From the NCBI RefSeq assembly GCF_000772535.1, contig NZ_JSUM01000005.1, forward strand, positions 1 to 64,000: a stretch of 64,000 bases of DNA. The letters run 5' to 3'. This stretch comes from Chelonobacter oris. Its GTDB lineage: Bacteria; Pseudomonadota; Gammaproteobacteria; Enterobacterales; Pasteurellaceae. The notes beneath the pieces are model-generated. The model had not been told where the DNA came from and searched no databases. It saw nothing but the letters and a program-made list of their open reading frames with translations. This document shows, in pieces, positions 21,543 to 30,535 of this stretch. Position numbers and translations under genes: made by a program. The stretch's first letter is position 1. Every line of letters begins with the position of its first letter.

Positions 21543-22904
21543 CTAATTTGCCAACACTTGTAAAGCCTGTCGATACTCTTCCGATTGTTGCAGCAGCATC
21601 TTTGCCGCCTGCTTCAACTGATTGACATTTTTCGGCGGCAGATAGAAAGACGTGCTGATATTCAGCACCTCGTCGCGCAGTGCCGACTGCGGCAGATCTT
21701 TCAGATTCAGGCTGACAAAATGCAATGTCACCCGTTTATCATGGTTGCGCTTGCCCAATTTTTCGTTCCAATCGTCGGTAAATATGCGAAAACGGCGTAA
21801 TGATTCCAGCGAATATTGATCTATCGGCACATTGATGACCGCATTGACCACATCACCAATCCCCGGCACATCCGCTGTTTTATCGATATCACTGCTGATT
21901 TGATTCTGTGCGTTGACGTTAATCACGACAATATTGCGAATATCGCCCTCCGTCACTTTTTTATACAACAGATCCTGTCCGTAAATATCCCCCATATCCA
22001 GCAAACTGCGTAAGCCCAGATTGTCGGTTAAACCACCGTCAATCAAATGGACAAACGGACGTTCCCGACTGTTCTGATAATCGGAAATCATCTGCTTGTA
22101 CTCTTCACGGGTTTTGTCGCGCATTCCCGCCCCCGATTCCTGCTCCATTGCTTGACGCATATCCGGCGGCATTTGGAAATGGCAATTGCCGCCATTGTTA
22201 TTCAGTGTCAGCGGTGCAAAAACCAGCGGAACCGCACTTGACGCCGCCACCGCTCTTGCAATCTGCAAATTCCCCAGATCCAAACACATGATGTCAAAAA
22301 ATTCTTGCGTAAAATTCAGCCGTTGCCCAATCGTCATATCGGTGGCGCTGATCACCGCAAAAGGCCCTTTCCGCCGCTTTTCCAGATCGGAAAACGTGGC
22401 TTCCTTAAACAAGGTCTGATTCAACTGCTCTTGCAATAAATCCCCACGCCCGAATTGGGGCGAAGTCAAGCGCGGGAGATTGGAGAATGAAAAAACCTGT
22501 TTGATGATTTGGTTTTGGAAGTCCAGACGTAAAAATTTCCTTTCAAAGTCAGGAATCGTCTGTTTACCGTACAGCGCAAAATATGCCGCCAATACCGAAC
22601 CACCGGAAACCCCGTAAACCATATCAATGTTATCCAGCAAGCTTTCGCCGCGATCATCGCCTTTGATTTTGGTTTGCGCCAGCTGTTCCAACACGCCGTA
22701 CCCCAACGCCGCAGCACGCGTGCCGCCGCCGGAGAGCATTAAAATAATAAAATTTTCACTGCCGCTCGGGCGACTAATCTGTTGCAGCATTCGATAACCT
22801 TGTTCGGGTTTCACTTGCCCGATCGTTTTGACCGGTTGGTAATTCACCAGACTGCAAGCACTCAGCAGGCAAACGGAAAAGAGAGAAAGAGAACGCATGA
22901 TCAT
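21543..22904 (-). CDS. Patatin-like phospholipase family lipoprotein
   Basis: About 453 residues. The N-terminus is a lipoprotein signal with lipobox LLSAC, so the mature protein should be anchored by a lipidated Cys. A patatin fold follows: oxyanion motif GGGTRAAALGYG (about 60), nucleophile elbow GVSGGS (GxSxG, about 100), and the catalytic Asp motif IDGGLTDN (about 280). Patatin enzymes are lipid acyl hydrolases; substrate and biological role here are not shown by the sequence. The ATG at 22904 has AAGGAT seven bases upstream and is preferred over the longer frame starting at 22940. It lies between aroA and argG with no functional link to either. Confidence 0.85.
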   Translation of the reverse strand: MIMRSLSLFSVCLLSACSLVNYQPVKTIGQVKPEQGYRMLQQISRPSGSENFIILMLSGGGTRAAALGYGVLEQLAQTKIKGDDRGESLLDNIDMVYGVSGGSVLAAYFALYGKQTIPDFERKFLRLDFQNQIIKQVFSFSNLPRLTSPQFGRGDLLQEQLNQTLFKEATFSDLEKRRKGPFAVISATDMTIGQRLNFTQEFFDIMCLDLGNLQIARAVAASSAVPLVFAPLTLNNNGGNCHFQMPPDMRQAMEQESGAGMRDKTREEYKQMISDYQNSRERPFVHLIDGGLTDNLGLRSLLDMGDIYGQDLLYKKVTEGDIRNIVVINVNAQNQISSDIDKTADVPGIGDVVNAVINVPIDQYSLESLRRFRIFTDDWNEKLGKRNHDKRVTLHFVSLNLKDLPQSALRDEVLNISTSFYLPPKNVNQLKQAAKMLLQQSEEYRQALQVLAN

Positions 22905-22921
22905 TCGGCTATCCTTTTTAT

Positions 22922-22949
22922 AAAAAAGGCATATCACCATGATATGCCT
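22922..22949 (-). terminator. Terminator of aroA
   Basis: On the minus strand AGGCATATCA (22940-22949) pairs with TGATATGCCT (22927-22936) across three bases, followed by T residues (22922-22927). Confidence 0.8.
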
Positions 22950-22961
22950 GTTGCCCCTGCA

Positions 22962-24266
22962 TTAAGCGGCTATTGCCAAAAATTCATTGAAAAAGGTCGG
23001 AAATGTTTTGGCGGTACAATTCGGATCTAAAATTGTTACGGCGCTATCCGACAGCGCAATCAAAGCAAAACACATTGCCATACGATGATCATTATACGTT
23101 TCAATTTCCGCATGTTTGAATTGCGCGGCTTTCAGCGGTTGAATCCGAATATAATCTTCGCCCTCCTCCACATCGGCGCCGACTTTGCGCAATTCTGTCG
23201 CCATTGCGCTTAAACGATCCGTCTCTTTCACCCGCCAGTTATAAATATTGCGGATCACCGTTTCACCCTCGGCAAAAAGTGCGGTGGTGGCAATTGTCAT
23301 CGCCGCATCGGGGATATGGTTCATATCCATATCAATACCGTGCAATTCCCCTTTTTCCGCTTCGACAAACGTTTCGCCCCAAGTGATTTTCGCCCCCATT
23401 TTTGCCAGCACATCGGCAAACAGACGATCGCCCTGAATGCTGTTTTTGCCGATTCCGCTCACCCGCACTTTTCCTTTAATCGCACCCGCCGCCAGAAAAT
23501 AAGATGCCGATGAGGCATCGCCTTCTACCAGATAATTCCCCGGTGACTGATATTGTTGGGGCGCTTTGATATGGAAGCGGCGGTAATCCTGATTCTCCAC
23601 CCGCACCCCGAAAACCGCCATCATGTTCAACGTAATATCAATATAAGGTTTGGAAACCAGCTCACCGATAATTTCAATTTCAATATCCGACTCCGCCAAC
23701 GGTGCCGCCATTAAAAGTGCGGTCAAAAACTGACTGGAAACCGAGCCGTCGATCCGCACGTTGCCGCCTTTCAAACCACGGTTGCGAATCGCAATCGGCG
23801 GATAGCCGTCGTTTTCCAAATAGTCAATTTCAGCGCCGGCTTGACGCAGCGCATCGACCAAATGCCGAATCGGGCGTTCTTTCATGCGCGGCTCGCCGGT
23901 CAGTACGATTTCACCGGTTTCTGCATTGGTATTACGCAAACACAACGCCGCTGCCAACGGGCGCATTGCAGTGCCGGCATTACCCAAAAATAGTGACAAT
24001 CCCGATTGCCATTGAAAAGCCTTTCCCAACCCTGTCACATTACATTCTGTTTTATCTTCAGACAAGTAATAGCTGACACCAAGCTGCTTCAATGCATTTA
24101 ACATGTGACGCACATCATCACTGTCTAATAGATTTGTGACATGGGTTGTGCCGTTTGCCAACGCCGCCAACAATAAAGCACGATTGGACAAACTTTTCGA
24201 ACCGGGCAGATTAATCGTGCCTTCCATATGAGAAATCGGGTTCAGCGTAATTGAGGTGGGCTGCAT
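22962..24266 (-). CDS. aroA: 3-phosphoshikimate 1-carboxyvinyltransferase (EPSP synthase)
   Basis: Transfers enolpyruvate from PEP to shikimate-3-phosphate in chorismate synthesis. The 434-residue protein has the two conserved signatures [22 protein letters not shown] (split here: [10 protein letters not shown] near residue 21) and [16 protein letters not shown] (about 93), plus [19 protein letters not shown] near 345. Complete. Third gene of serC-hisC-aroA; the serC-aroA pairing is widespread in gamma-proteobacteria. Confidence 0.97.
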   Translation of the reverse strand: MQPTSITLNPISHMEGTINLPGSKSLSNRALLLAALANGTTHVTNLLDSDDVRHMLNALKQLGVSYYLSEDKTECNVTGLGKAFQWQSGLSLFLGNAGTAMRPLAAALCLRNTNAETGEIVLTGEPRMKERPIRHLVDALRQAGAEIDYLENDGYPPIAIRNRGLKGGNVRIDGSVSSQFLTALLMAAPLAESDIEIEIIGELVSKPYIDITLNMMAVFGVRVENQDYRRFHIKAPQQYQSPGNYLVEGDASSASYFLAAGAIKGKVRVSGIGKNSIQGDRLFADVLAKMGAKITWGETFVEAEKGELHGIDMDMNHIPDAAMTIATTALFAEGETVIRNIYNWRVKETDRLSAMATELRKVGADVEEGEDYIRIQPLKAAQFKHAEIETYNDHRMAMCFALIALSDSAVTILDPNCTAKTFPTFFNEFLAIAA

Positions 24267-24407
24267 AATATGTTCCGTAAAACCGCACGTTATCTGTCAA
24301 AACGTAAAGTGCGGTGCAATGATTGATGAAAAACCCCTTCGCCTGCGTTCGGAAAAGCGTGCTTACCGCTTAAGTAAAAACGGTATTAAGGGGAAGACGA
24401 CCTTAAA

Positions 24408-25505
24408 TTATAAATCCAAAATCAAACTCAGCGCATCCATAAAGCGCTGATTTTCTTCCGGCAAACCGATACTGATCCGTAAATGATTCGGCAGACCGTA
24501 ACCGGCAATCGGGCGGACTATCACACCGTTTTCCAACAATTTTTGATAAATCGGTGCCGCCGGCCGTTTTAAATCTAAGGTAATAAAATTGCCTTTGGAA
24601 GGAATATAATCCAGCCCTTTTGCGTTAAAAAACATTTCTAGCTGTAATAATCCTTGACGGTTATTGTCAGCCACTTTTTCAATAAACGCATCATCATTCA
24701 CCACTGCCACGGCGGCGCTTAATGCCAAACTGTTGCAGTTAAACGGTTGCCGCACTCGATTGCACAAATCCGCAATTTCCGGTGAAGAAACCATATACCC
24801 GATTCGCAGTCCCGCCAGTCCATAAGCTTTGGATAATGTGCGACAAACCACCAGATTCGGATATTTTTGCAGCAACACAAATGACGGAACCCGTTCGCTG
24901 ACGGTGGTAAACTCGGTATAGGCTTCGTCCAGAACCACCAAAATATGCGGCGGCACTTCCGCCAAAAAAGCATCGATTTGTTCGGCGGTTAAAAATGTGC
25001 CGGTCGGGTTGTTCGGGTTGGCAAGATAAATCACTTTGGTTTTGTCGGTGATTGCCGCCAGAAAGCCATTCAGATCATGCCCGTAATCTTTGGCGGGCAC
25101 GACGACGGCTTTGGCGTTAATTGCTTGTGAAACCAACGGATAAACGATAAAGGTATATTGCGAGAAAATCACTTCGTCATCACGGTTTAAAAAAGTATGC
25201 GCAGTAATTTCCAACAGATCGTTAGAACCGTTGCCTAATGTGATCTGTTCCGGTTGCAATCCGAATTTTTGTGAAATCGCCTGTTTTAGTTCGAAACCGT
25301 TGGCATCGGGATAACGGGTCAACTCGTTGAGCTGCTTGCTAATCGCCTCTTTGGCACTTTGCGGAAACCCGAACGGGTTTTCATTCGAAGCCAGTTTGAC
25401 AATATTGGAAATCCCCAATTCCCGCTCCAATTCCTCAATCGGCTTTCCCGCCTGATAAGGGGACAATCGGCGTACACCCGGGTTGGCAATGTCGATAAAT
25501 TTCAT
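24408..25505 (-). CDS. hisC: Histidinol-phosphate aminotransferase
   Basis: PLP-dependent transaminase of histidine synthesis. In 365 residues: SNENPFGFP near the start, GNGSNDLLEI, ANPNNPTGTFL (about 160), VLDEAYTEF and the PLP-lysine motif TLSKAYGLAGLRIGY (about 225). It is isolated from other his genes and lies between serC and aroA, as in some other Pasteurellaceae. This type (often hisC2 or hisH) can also act on aromatic substrates, so a role in Phe/Tyr synthesis beside aroA is possible, but cannot be decided from the sequence. Confidence 0.93.
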   Translation of the reverse strand: MKFIDIANPGVRRLSPYQAGKPIEELERELGISNIVKLASNENPFGFPQSAKEAISKQLNELTRYPDANGFELKQAISQKFGLQPEQITLGNGSNDLLEITAHTFLNRDDEVIFSQYTFIVYPLVSQAINAKAVVVPAKDYGHDLNGFLAAITDKTKVIYLANPNNPTGTFLTAEQIDAFLAEVPPHILVVLDEAYTEFTTVSERVPSFVLLQKYPNLVVCRTLSKAYGLAGLRIGYMVSSPEIADLCNRVRQPFNCNSLALSAAVAVVNDDAFIEKVADNNRQGLLQLEMFFNAKGLDYIPSKGNFITLDLKRPAAPIYQKLLENGVIVRPIAGYGLPNHLRISIGLPEENQRFMDALSLILDL

Positions 25506-25692
25506 GTTTTTCTCTCTTATTTTTACTCAATCGTATGGTCAATACGCTACCAATTTTCATCAATAATATTCAGGGTTCGCAGCATGAATAGTGAAAATGT
25601 TTGACCGCACTTTCATCAAGCGTTTTATTTTCTTTAATCAAATCAAATAAATAATAAATCGCACCTTGATGGTTCAACATATCCATAGTGAA

Positions 25693-26775
25693 TCAGCCAT
25701 TTTCCCGCTCAAATTTTTGCATAAACGCAATTAACGCCTGTACGCCGTCAATCGGCATGGCATTGTAAATCGAAGCGCGCATACCGCCCAACACTTTATG
25801 CCCTTTTAAGGCTTGTAAGCCGTTTTCCAGCGCTTCCGCCACAAATTTAGCATTAAGCCCTTCATCACCGGTGGTGAAAGTCACATTCATCAAAGAGCGG
25901 TTTTGTTTCGCTACCGTATTGCGATACAGTTTGCTTTGATCCAGATAATCATACAGCAGCGCCGCTTTTTCACGGTTGCGCCGTTCCATTGCCTGAATGC
26001 CGCCTTGTGCCAATAAATGCTTGAACACCAACGAACAGAGATACCAGGCAAACGTCGGCGGGGTGTTAATCATCGAATCGCTTTTGCTTTGTACTTCGTA
26101 ATTCCAGATTGACGGTGTTTCCTTACGGGCATGACCGATCAGATCTTCCCGCACTATTACGATGGTAATCCCCGCCGGCCCGAGATTTTTCTGGGCGCCG
26201 GCGTAAATCAAGCCGAATTTACTGACGTCAATTTCACGCGAGAGGATATTTGACGACATATCCGCCACCAAAACCGCATTACCGACATTCGGTAAGTCAA
26301 AGATTTCTACGCCGCTGATGGTTTCGTTCGGGCAATAATGTACATAATCGTACTGATCGGCAATCTCGCTAAAATCCAGTTTGCCGACACGCGATTCATC
26401 ACTTTGCTCCAGAATATTGATTTCATCGATTTCGGCAAACAGCCGCGCCTCTTTCGCAGCGGTAGCCGACCAATGACCGCCGGTCAAATAAAGGGCTTTG
26501 CCCTTTTCGCCGATTAAATTCATCGGAATCGCTGCAAATTGACCACGCGCACCGCCTTGTAAAAACAGGATTTGGTAGTTTGCCGGAATACGGTACAATT
26601 CGCGAAAATCCGCCACTGATTCCCCGACCAACTGCATAAATAATTTACCACGATGGCTGACTTCCATCACGGAGGTTTGTTGGTCTTGCCAGTTCACGAA
26701 TTCTTGTTGGGCTTGTTCCAGCACCGCCTTCGGCATCATCGCCGGACCGGCGCTGAAATTGAACACTTGTGACAT
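25693..26775 (-). CDS. serC: Phosphoserine aminotransferase
   Basis: Converts 3-phosphohydroxypyruvate to phosphoserine (serine synthesis) and serves in pyridoxal phosphate synthesis. The 360-residue protein starts MSQVFNFSAGPAMMPKAVL, has LFLQGGARGQFAA (about 68) and the PLP-lysine motif YAGAQKNLGPAGITIVI (about 195). The ATG at 26775 has AAGGA six bases upstream; the in-frame TTG two codons earlier is less likely. First gene of serC-hisC-aroA, with its own strong promoter. Confidence 0.97.
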   Translation of the reverse strand: MSQVFNFSAGPAMMPKAVLEQAQQEFVNWQDQQTSVMEVSHRGKLFMQLVGESVADFRELYRIPANYQILFLQGGARGQFAAIPMNLIGEKGKALYLTGGHWSATAAKEARLFAEIDEINILEQSDESRVGKLDFSEIADQYDYVHYCPNETISGVEIFDLPNVGNAVLVADMSSNILSREIDVSKFGLIYAGAQKNLGPAGITIVIVREDLIGHARKETPSIWNYEVQSKSDSMINTPPTFAWYLCSLVFKHLLAQGGIQAMERRNREKAALLYDYLDQSKLYRNTVAKQNRSLMNVTFTTGDEGLNAKFVAEALENGLQALKGHKVLGGMRASIYNAMPIDGVQALIAFMQKFERENG

Positions 26776-26811
26776 TTTCAATCCTTAACTAAAAAAATAA
26801 CAACCCGAATA

Positions 26812-26840
26812 GTTTTATCACTCTGCCTTGCGCTTATCAA
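26812..26840 (-). promoter_or_regulatory. serC promoter
   Basis: On the minus strand TTGATA (26835-26840), 17 bp, TAAAAC (26812-26817); start point about 30 bp before the serC ATG. Confidence 0.6.
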
Positions 26841-26905
26841 TCTATTTTTATCTGTTCCGGCTTGATATTTCGCAATTTTTATTGATAAAAACGTGATCGA
26901 ATACT

Positions 26906-26934
26906 TTGACGAACAAGATTAAACAGGATAAATT
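26906..26934 (+). promoter_or_regulatory. yeeX promoter
   Basis: TTGACG (26906-26911), 17 bp, TAAATT (26929-26934), a near-consensus sigma-70 promoter 40 bp before the yeeX ATG. Confidence 0.6.
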
Positions 26935-26973
26935 AAAGTCATTGTGTCAAATCAAAAAAGTGAGTGTTAAAAA

Positions 26974-27303
26974 ATGGAACCGGTAAACAAACAATGCTTT
27001 CAAGATGTATTGGAGTACGTGAGTATGCATCGTCTGAAAAACAAACTTAAACGCGATATGATTGATATCGAACGCAAAATCCGTGATAACCAAAAGCGTG
27101 TTTTGTTGTTGGATAATCTGAACCAATACATCACCGATGAAATGAGCGTTGCCGATATTCGCACGATTATCGCCACAATGCGTGACGATTATGAAGATCG
27201 GATCGATGATTATGTGATCCGCAATGCGGAACATTCCAAACAACGCCGCGAAATCAGCAAAAAAATGGCGGAACAAAGCAAAGCCCGCCAAGCCAAAAAA
27301 TAA
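26974..27303 (+). CDS. yeeX: DUF496 family protein YeeX
   Basis: A 109-residue, highly charged, mostly helical protein. [31 protein letters not shown] and [19 protein letters not shown] closely follow E. coli YeeX (DUF496/UPF0265). The long heptad-like stretches suggest a coiled coil, and the basic C-terminus (ARQAKK) may contact nucleic acid; the function of the family is not established. It diverges from serC and converges with mscS, with an inverted uptake pair after it. Confidence 0.85.
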   Translation: MEPVNKQCFQDVLEYVSMHRLKNKLKRDMIDIERKIRDNQKRVLLLDNLNQYITDEMSVADIRTIIATMRDDYEDRIDDYVIRNAEHSKQRREISKKMAEQSKARQAKK

Positions 27304-27326
27304 TTTTTTGCCAACTTGATCTTAAC

Positions 27327-27351
27327 GTGCGGTTACCATTTAAAACCGCAC
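27327..27351. terminator. Stem-loop between yeeX and mscS
   Basis: GTGCGGTT (27327-27334) pairs with AACCGCAC (27344-27351); the right arm is part of an uptake core. A second short inverted repeat, GGAT.ATC.AAATCC, follows near 27374-27394. Confidence 0.55.
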
Positions 27352-27414
27352 TTTGAGGATAAAAAATAGCGACGGATATCAAATCCGCCGTTGTCGTATT
27401 GCTCTGCACCCACG

Positions 27415-28314
27415 CTATTTTTCTACATTATCCGCATCAAAATGTACACTCAGCTGATTAAACGGAATTTCAATCCCTTCACGATCAAACGCCAATTTCA
27501 CATCTTCGGTAATCGCATAATAAACGCCCCAATAATCGGCGGTTTTCACCCACGGTCGCACAACCAGCTGTACGCTACTGGCTTCCAGCGATCCCACGGC
27601 AATAGTCGGTGCGGGATTACTCAGCACCCTAGATTCCTGTGTCAGGCAATCCGCCACTATCTGTTTGGCCTTGGCAATATCGCTGTTATAAGCAATATCA
27701 AAGATAAAATCTACTCGACGGGTCTCATTGGCGGAATAATTGGTGATACTGTCGCCGAACACTTTGCCGTTCGGCACCAATACGGTTTTATTATCGCCGG
27801 TACGCAACTCGACCACCAATAATCCGATTTGCGTAACCGAACCGCTCACGCCGCCCGCTTCAACAAAATCCCCTTTTTTAAACGGTTTGAAAATCAAAAT
27901 CATCACGCCGGCAGCAAAATTTTGTAGTGAATTCTGCAATGCCAGACCGATTGCCAAACCGGCAGCCCCGATTAATGCAACCAATGACGTGGTGTTGATG
28001 CCCAGTTGCGACAATGCAGCAATCACCACGATCAATAAAAAGAGAAAATAGCTGATCGAGGTGACAAAGCCCTGCAACATTTCGTCTTTGCCGGAACGCA
28101 ATGCCGCCTTGCCCAATATACCGCTTAACAATTTGGCAATGGATTTCCCGATAACATAAATCGCAATCGCCAATAGTATCTTGCTGCCATACGGAATAAT
28201 CCATTGGCTTAACACAGTATCAAAATCCATTTTCTGCACTTTATCGATAAATTCTACTGTCTGTGCCTGCACATCGAATGTGGAAGGTTCGGCAGCGGCC
28301 GTTTCTGTCGTCAT
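27415..28314 (-). CDS. mscS: Small-conductance mechanosensitive channel MscS
   Basis: Inner-membrane channel that opens under membrane tension to release osmolytes during hypo-osmotic shock. The 299 residues have three membrane helices (about 45-65, 85-110, 115-150); the third, pore-lining one has the Gly/Ala-rich pattern GAAGLAIGLALQNSLQNFAAG. A beta domain (FVEAGGVSGSVTQIGLL) and a C-terminal alpha/beta vestibule follow. An extended -10 box, TGCTAGAAT (28351-28356 for the hexamer), lies 37 bp upstream. Confidence 0.95.
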   Translation of the reverse strand: MTTETAAAEPSTFDVQAQTVEFIDKVQKMDFDTVLSQWIIPYGSKILLAIAIYVIGKSIAKLLSGILGKAALRSGKDEMLQGFVTSISYFLFLLIVVIAALSQLGINTTSLVALIGAAGLAIGLALQNSLQNFAAGVMILIFKPFKKGDFVEAGGVSGSVTQIGLLVVELRTGDNKTVLVPNGKVFGDSITNYSANETRRVDFIFDIAYNSDIAKAKQIVADCLTQESRVLSNPAPTIAVGSLEASSVQLVVRPWVKTADYWGVYYAITEDVKLAFDREGIEIPFNQLSVHFDADNVEK

Positions 28315-28418
28315 ACAAACTCCTGTTTATAACATGTTAATATTACGACTATTCTAGCATAAGATACATCGGCAATGTGATCAGCCTGTATAAACTTGAC
28401 TAAATCTGTCGGAAATAA

Positions 28419-28447
28419 TTGCCTCACAGGCAAATTTTCTTTAAAAT
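28419..28447 (+). promoter_or_regulatory. tehB promoter
   Basis: TTGCCT (28419-28424), 17 bp, TAAAAT (28442-28447), 42 bp before the tehB ATG. Confidence 0.5.
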
Positions 28448-28489
28448 TCATAAAATAATATTTTAAATATATCTTTAAGGACACGCTCT

Positions 28490-29353
28490 ATGTATTCACA
28501 ATTAATTTGCTACAAAAAAATGCCGATCTGGACCAAAGACACCTTACCGCAAATGTTTCAGGAAATGCACAATACTAAAATCGGCACTTGGGCAAAAGTG
28601 ACTGTACTTGCCGGCTCGCTGAAATATTTTGAACTGGACGAATTCGGTAATGTATTGAACACGCACATTTTTGATGTGGAAAACCAAGCGCCTTTTGTCG
28701 AACCACAGCAATGGCATCGTGTTTTGCCGTTGTCCGACGATTTGCAATGCTATCTGGAATTTTATTGCCGTCCGCAAGATTATGTCGCCAAGAAATACAA
28801 TATGACCGCCACTCACTCCGAAGTGATCAACGCCATACAATACCTCAAGCCCGGCAAAGCATTGGATCTCGGCTGCGGACAAGGCAGAAACAGCGTCTTT
28901 TTAGGCGTTCAAGGGTTCGAAGTCGATGCTTGGGATCAGAATGAAAACAGTATCGCTTTTTTAAATTCCGTGATTGACAAAGAAAAGCTCGACAAGGTGA
29001 AAACCGCACTTTATGACATTAATCAGGCGGCAATTCAGGATAATTATGATCTGATTCTCTCCACTGTGGTGTTGATGTTCCTACAACGGGATCGCATTCC
29101 CGCCATTATCGCCAATATGCAGCAGCATACCAATGTCGGCGGTTATAATCTGATCGTTGCCGCCATGTCGACCGATGATATGCCTTGCCCAATGCCGTTC
29201 TCTTTCACCTTTGCCGAAAATGAACTGAAAAATTACTATGCCGGTTGGGAATTGCTCAAATACTGCGAAGAGCCGGGCGAATTGCATAAAACCGATGCCG
29301 ACGGTAATCGGATCAAACTGAAATTTGTGACAATGTTGGCGAAGAAAATATAA
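28490..29353 (+). CDS. tehB: Tellurite-resistance SAM-dependent methyltransferase TehB (long form)
   Basis: The 287 residues hold an N-terminal cupin-like domain (about 1-95, MPIWTKDTLPQMFQEMHNTK) and a class I methyltransferase domain: ALDLGCGQGRNSVFLGVQGF (SAM loop, about 124-143) and DAWDQNEN. This two-domain form is the one described in H. influenzae, where TehB contributes to tellurite and oxidant resistance; E. coli TehB lacks the first domain. No tehA is nearby. Ends at a strong hairpin shared with pyrD. Confidence 0.93.
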   Translation: MYSQLICYKKMPIWTKDTLPQMFQEMHNTKIGTWAKVTVLAGSLKYFELDEFGNVLNTHIFDVENQAPFVEPQQWHRVLPLSDDLQCYLEFYCRPQDYVAKKYNMTATHSEVINAIQYLKPGKALDLGCGQGRNSVFLGVQGFEVDAWDQNENSIAFLNSVIDKEKLDKVKTALYDINQAAIQDNYDLILSTVVLMFLQRDRIPAIIANMQQHTNVGGYNLIVAAMSTDDMPCPMPFSFTFAENELKNYYAGWELLKYCEEPGELHKTDADGNRIKLKFVTMLAKKI

Positions 29354-29366
29354 TATTTGTCAATAA

Positions 29367-29400
29367 AATCGGGCTTCTCATCAAATTAAGAAGCCCGATT
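29367..29400. terminator. Bidirectional terminator between tehB and pyrD
   Basis: AATCGGGCTTCT (29367-29378) and AGAAGCCCGATT (29389-29400) are perfect 12-base arms with a 10-base loop. Confidence 0.75.
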
Positions 29401-29407
29401 CTCCGAC

Positions 29408-30427
29408 TTAACGAATCCCTGCCACCAGCGCTTTTACCAATTGTGGGCCGTGGTAGATCAAGCCTGAATAAAGTTGCAACAGTTCTGCACCGGCGGCAAT
29501 TTTGCACTGCCCGTCGGTCAGCGAATCAATGCCGCCGCTGCCGATAATCGGAATATCACCTTTCAGCTCCTGATGTAAGCGGCGAATAATTTGCGTACTG
29601 AGCGGCTGCAAAGGCTTGCCGCTTAACCCCCCCTGCTGCTCCGCATTCGGCAAGCCGCTAACGCTGTCACGGGATATTGTAGTATTGGTCGCTATCACAC
29701 CGTCCATTTTATGCCGGCGCAAGGTGTCGGCGATTTGTACCAATTCCGCTTCGGTTTGATCCGGTGCGATCTTGACCGTAATCGGTACATATTTATTGTA
29801 GTAATCCGCCAGCTCCGTTTGACGGGCTTTGAGCGCTTGCAATAAATCGTCCAATGCTTCCCCATATTGCAGGCTACGCAAGCCCGGCGAATTCGGTGAA
29901 GAAATATTAATCGTGATATAACCGGCATGGTTATACACTTTGTTAAGGCAATAAATATAATCGGCTTTACCGTTTTCTACCGATGTCGTCGTATTTTTGC
30001 CGATATTAATTCCGATAACCCCGTCATAGCGGGCTTTTTTAACATTTTCAACCAGATAATCGACACCGAAATTGTTAAAACCGTTACGGTTGATAATGCC
30101 TTCCGCCGCTTGCAAGCGGAATTGACGCGGTTTAGGGTTGCCGTCCTGTGCCAGCGGCGTCACCGTGCCGACTTCAATAAAACCGAATCCCAAAGCGCCA
30201 AATCCGTCAATCGCATCTCCGTTTTTATCCGCGCCGGCAGCCAAACCGATTGGATTTTTAAAACGAATGCCCATGCAAACTTTCTCTGTCCCCGGCGGGC
30301 AGCAAAGTGCGGTTTGCAGCACGTATTTAGCCGGCGTTTTCCCGATAATCCCCAGTGTTTTTACCGTAAAATCATGCGCCCGCTCGGCGTCCAGTGAAAA
30401 TAACCCTTTTTTAACGAATGAATACAT
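29408..30427 (-). CDS. pyrD: Dihydroorotate dehydrogenase (quinone), class 2
   Basis: Oxidises dihydroorotate to orotate at the membrane, passing electrons to quinone. The 339-residue protein has the N-terminal membrane-association helices of class 2 enzymes ([20 protein letters not shown]), [28 protein letters not shown] and the segment [10 protein letters not shown] that holds the catalytic Ser, and the FMN-phosphate site [13 protein letters not shown]. It stands alone on the minus strand, after pepN. Confidence 0.97.
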   Translation of the reverse strand: MYSFVKKGLFSLDAERAHDFTVKTLGIIGKTPAKYVLQTALCCPPGTEKVCMGIRFKNPIGLAAGADKNGDAIDGFGALGFGFIEVGTVTPLAQDGNPKPRQFRLQAAEGIINRNGFNNFGVDYLVENVKKARYDGVIGINIGKNTTTSVENGKADYIYCLNKVYNHAGYITINISSPNSPGLRSLQYGEALDDLLQALKARQTELADYYNKYVPITVKIAPDQTEAELVQIADTLRRHKMDGVIATNTTISRDSVSGLPNAEQQGGLSGKPLQPLSTQIIRRLHQELKGDIPIIGSGGIDSLTDGQCKIAAGAELLQLYSGLIYHGPQLVKALVAGIR

Positions 30428-30489
30428 ATGCCCAGCCTATTATTACGCTATATGGTGTAACGAAAAATCCCTTTCACACTGCCGACAAA

Positions 30490-30514
30490 CAAAAAGGAAA
30501 TCCGAAGATTTCCT
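30490..30514 (-). terminator. Terminator of pepN
   Basis: On the minus strand AGGAAATC-TTCG-GATTTCCT (30495-30514) forms an 8-bp stem closed by a UUCG tetraloop, followed by TTTTT: a textbook intrinsic terminator. Confidence 0.85.
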
Positions 30515-30535
30515 CAATTGTACCCTTTATTATGA

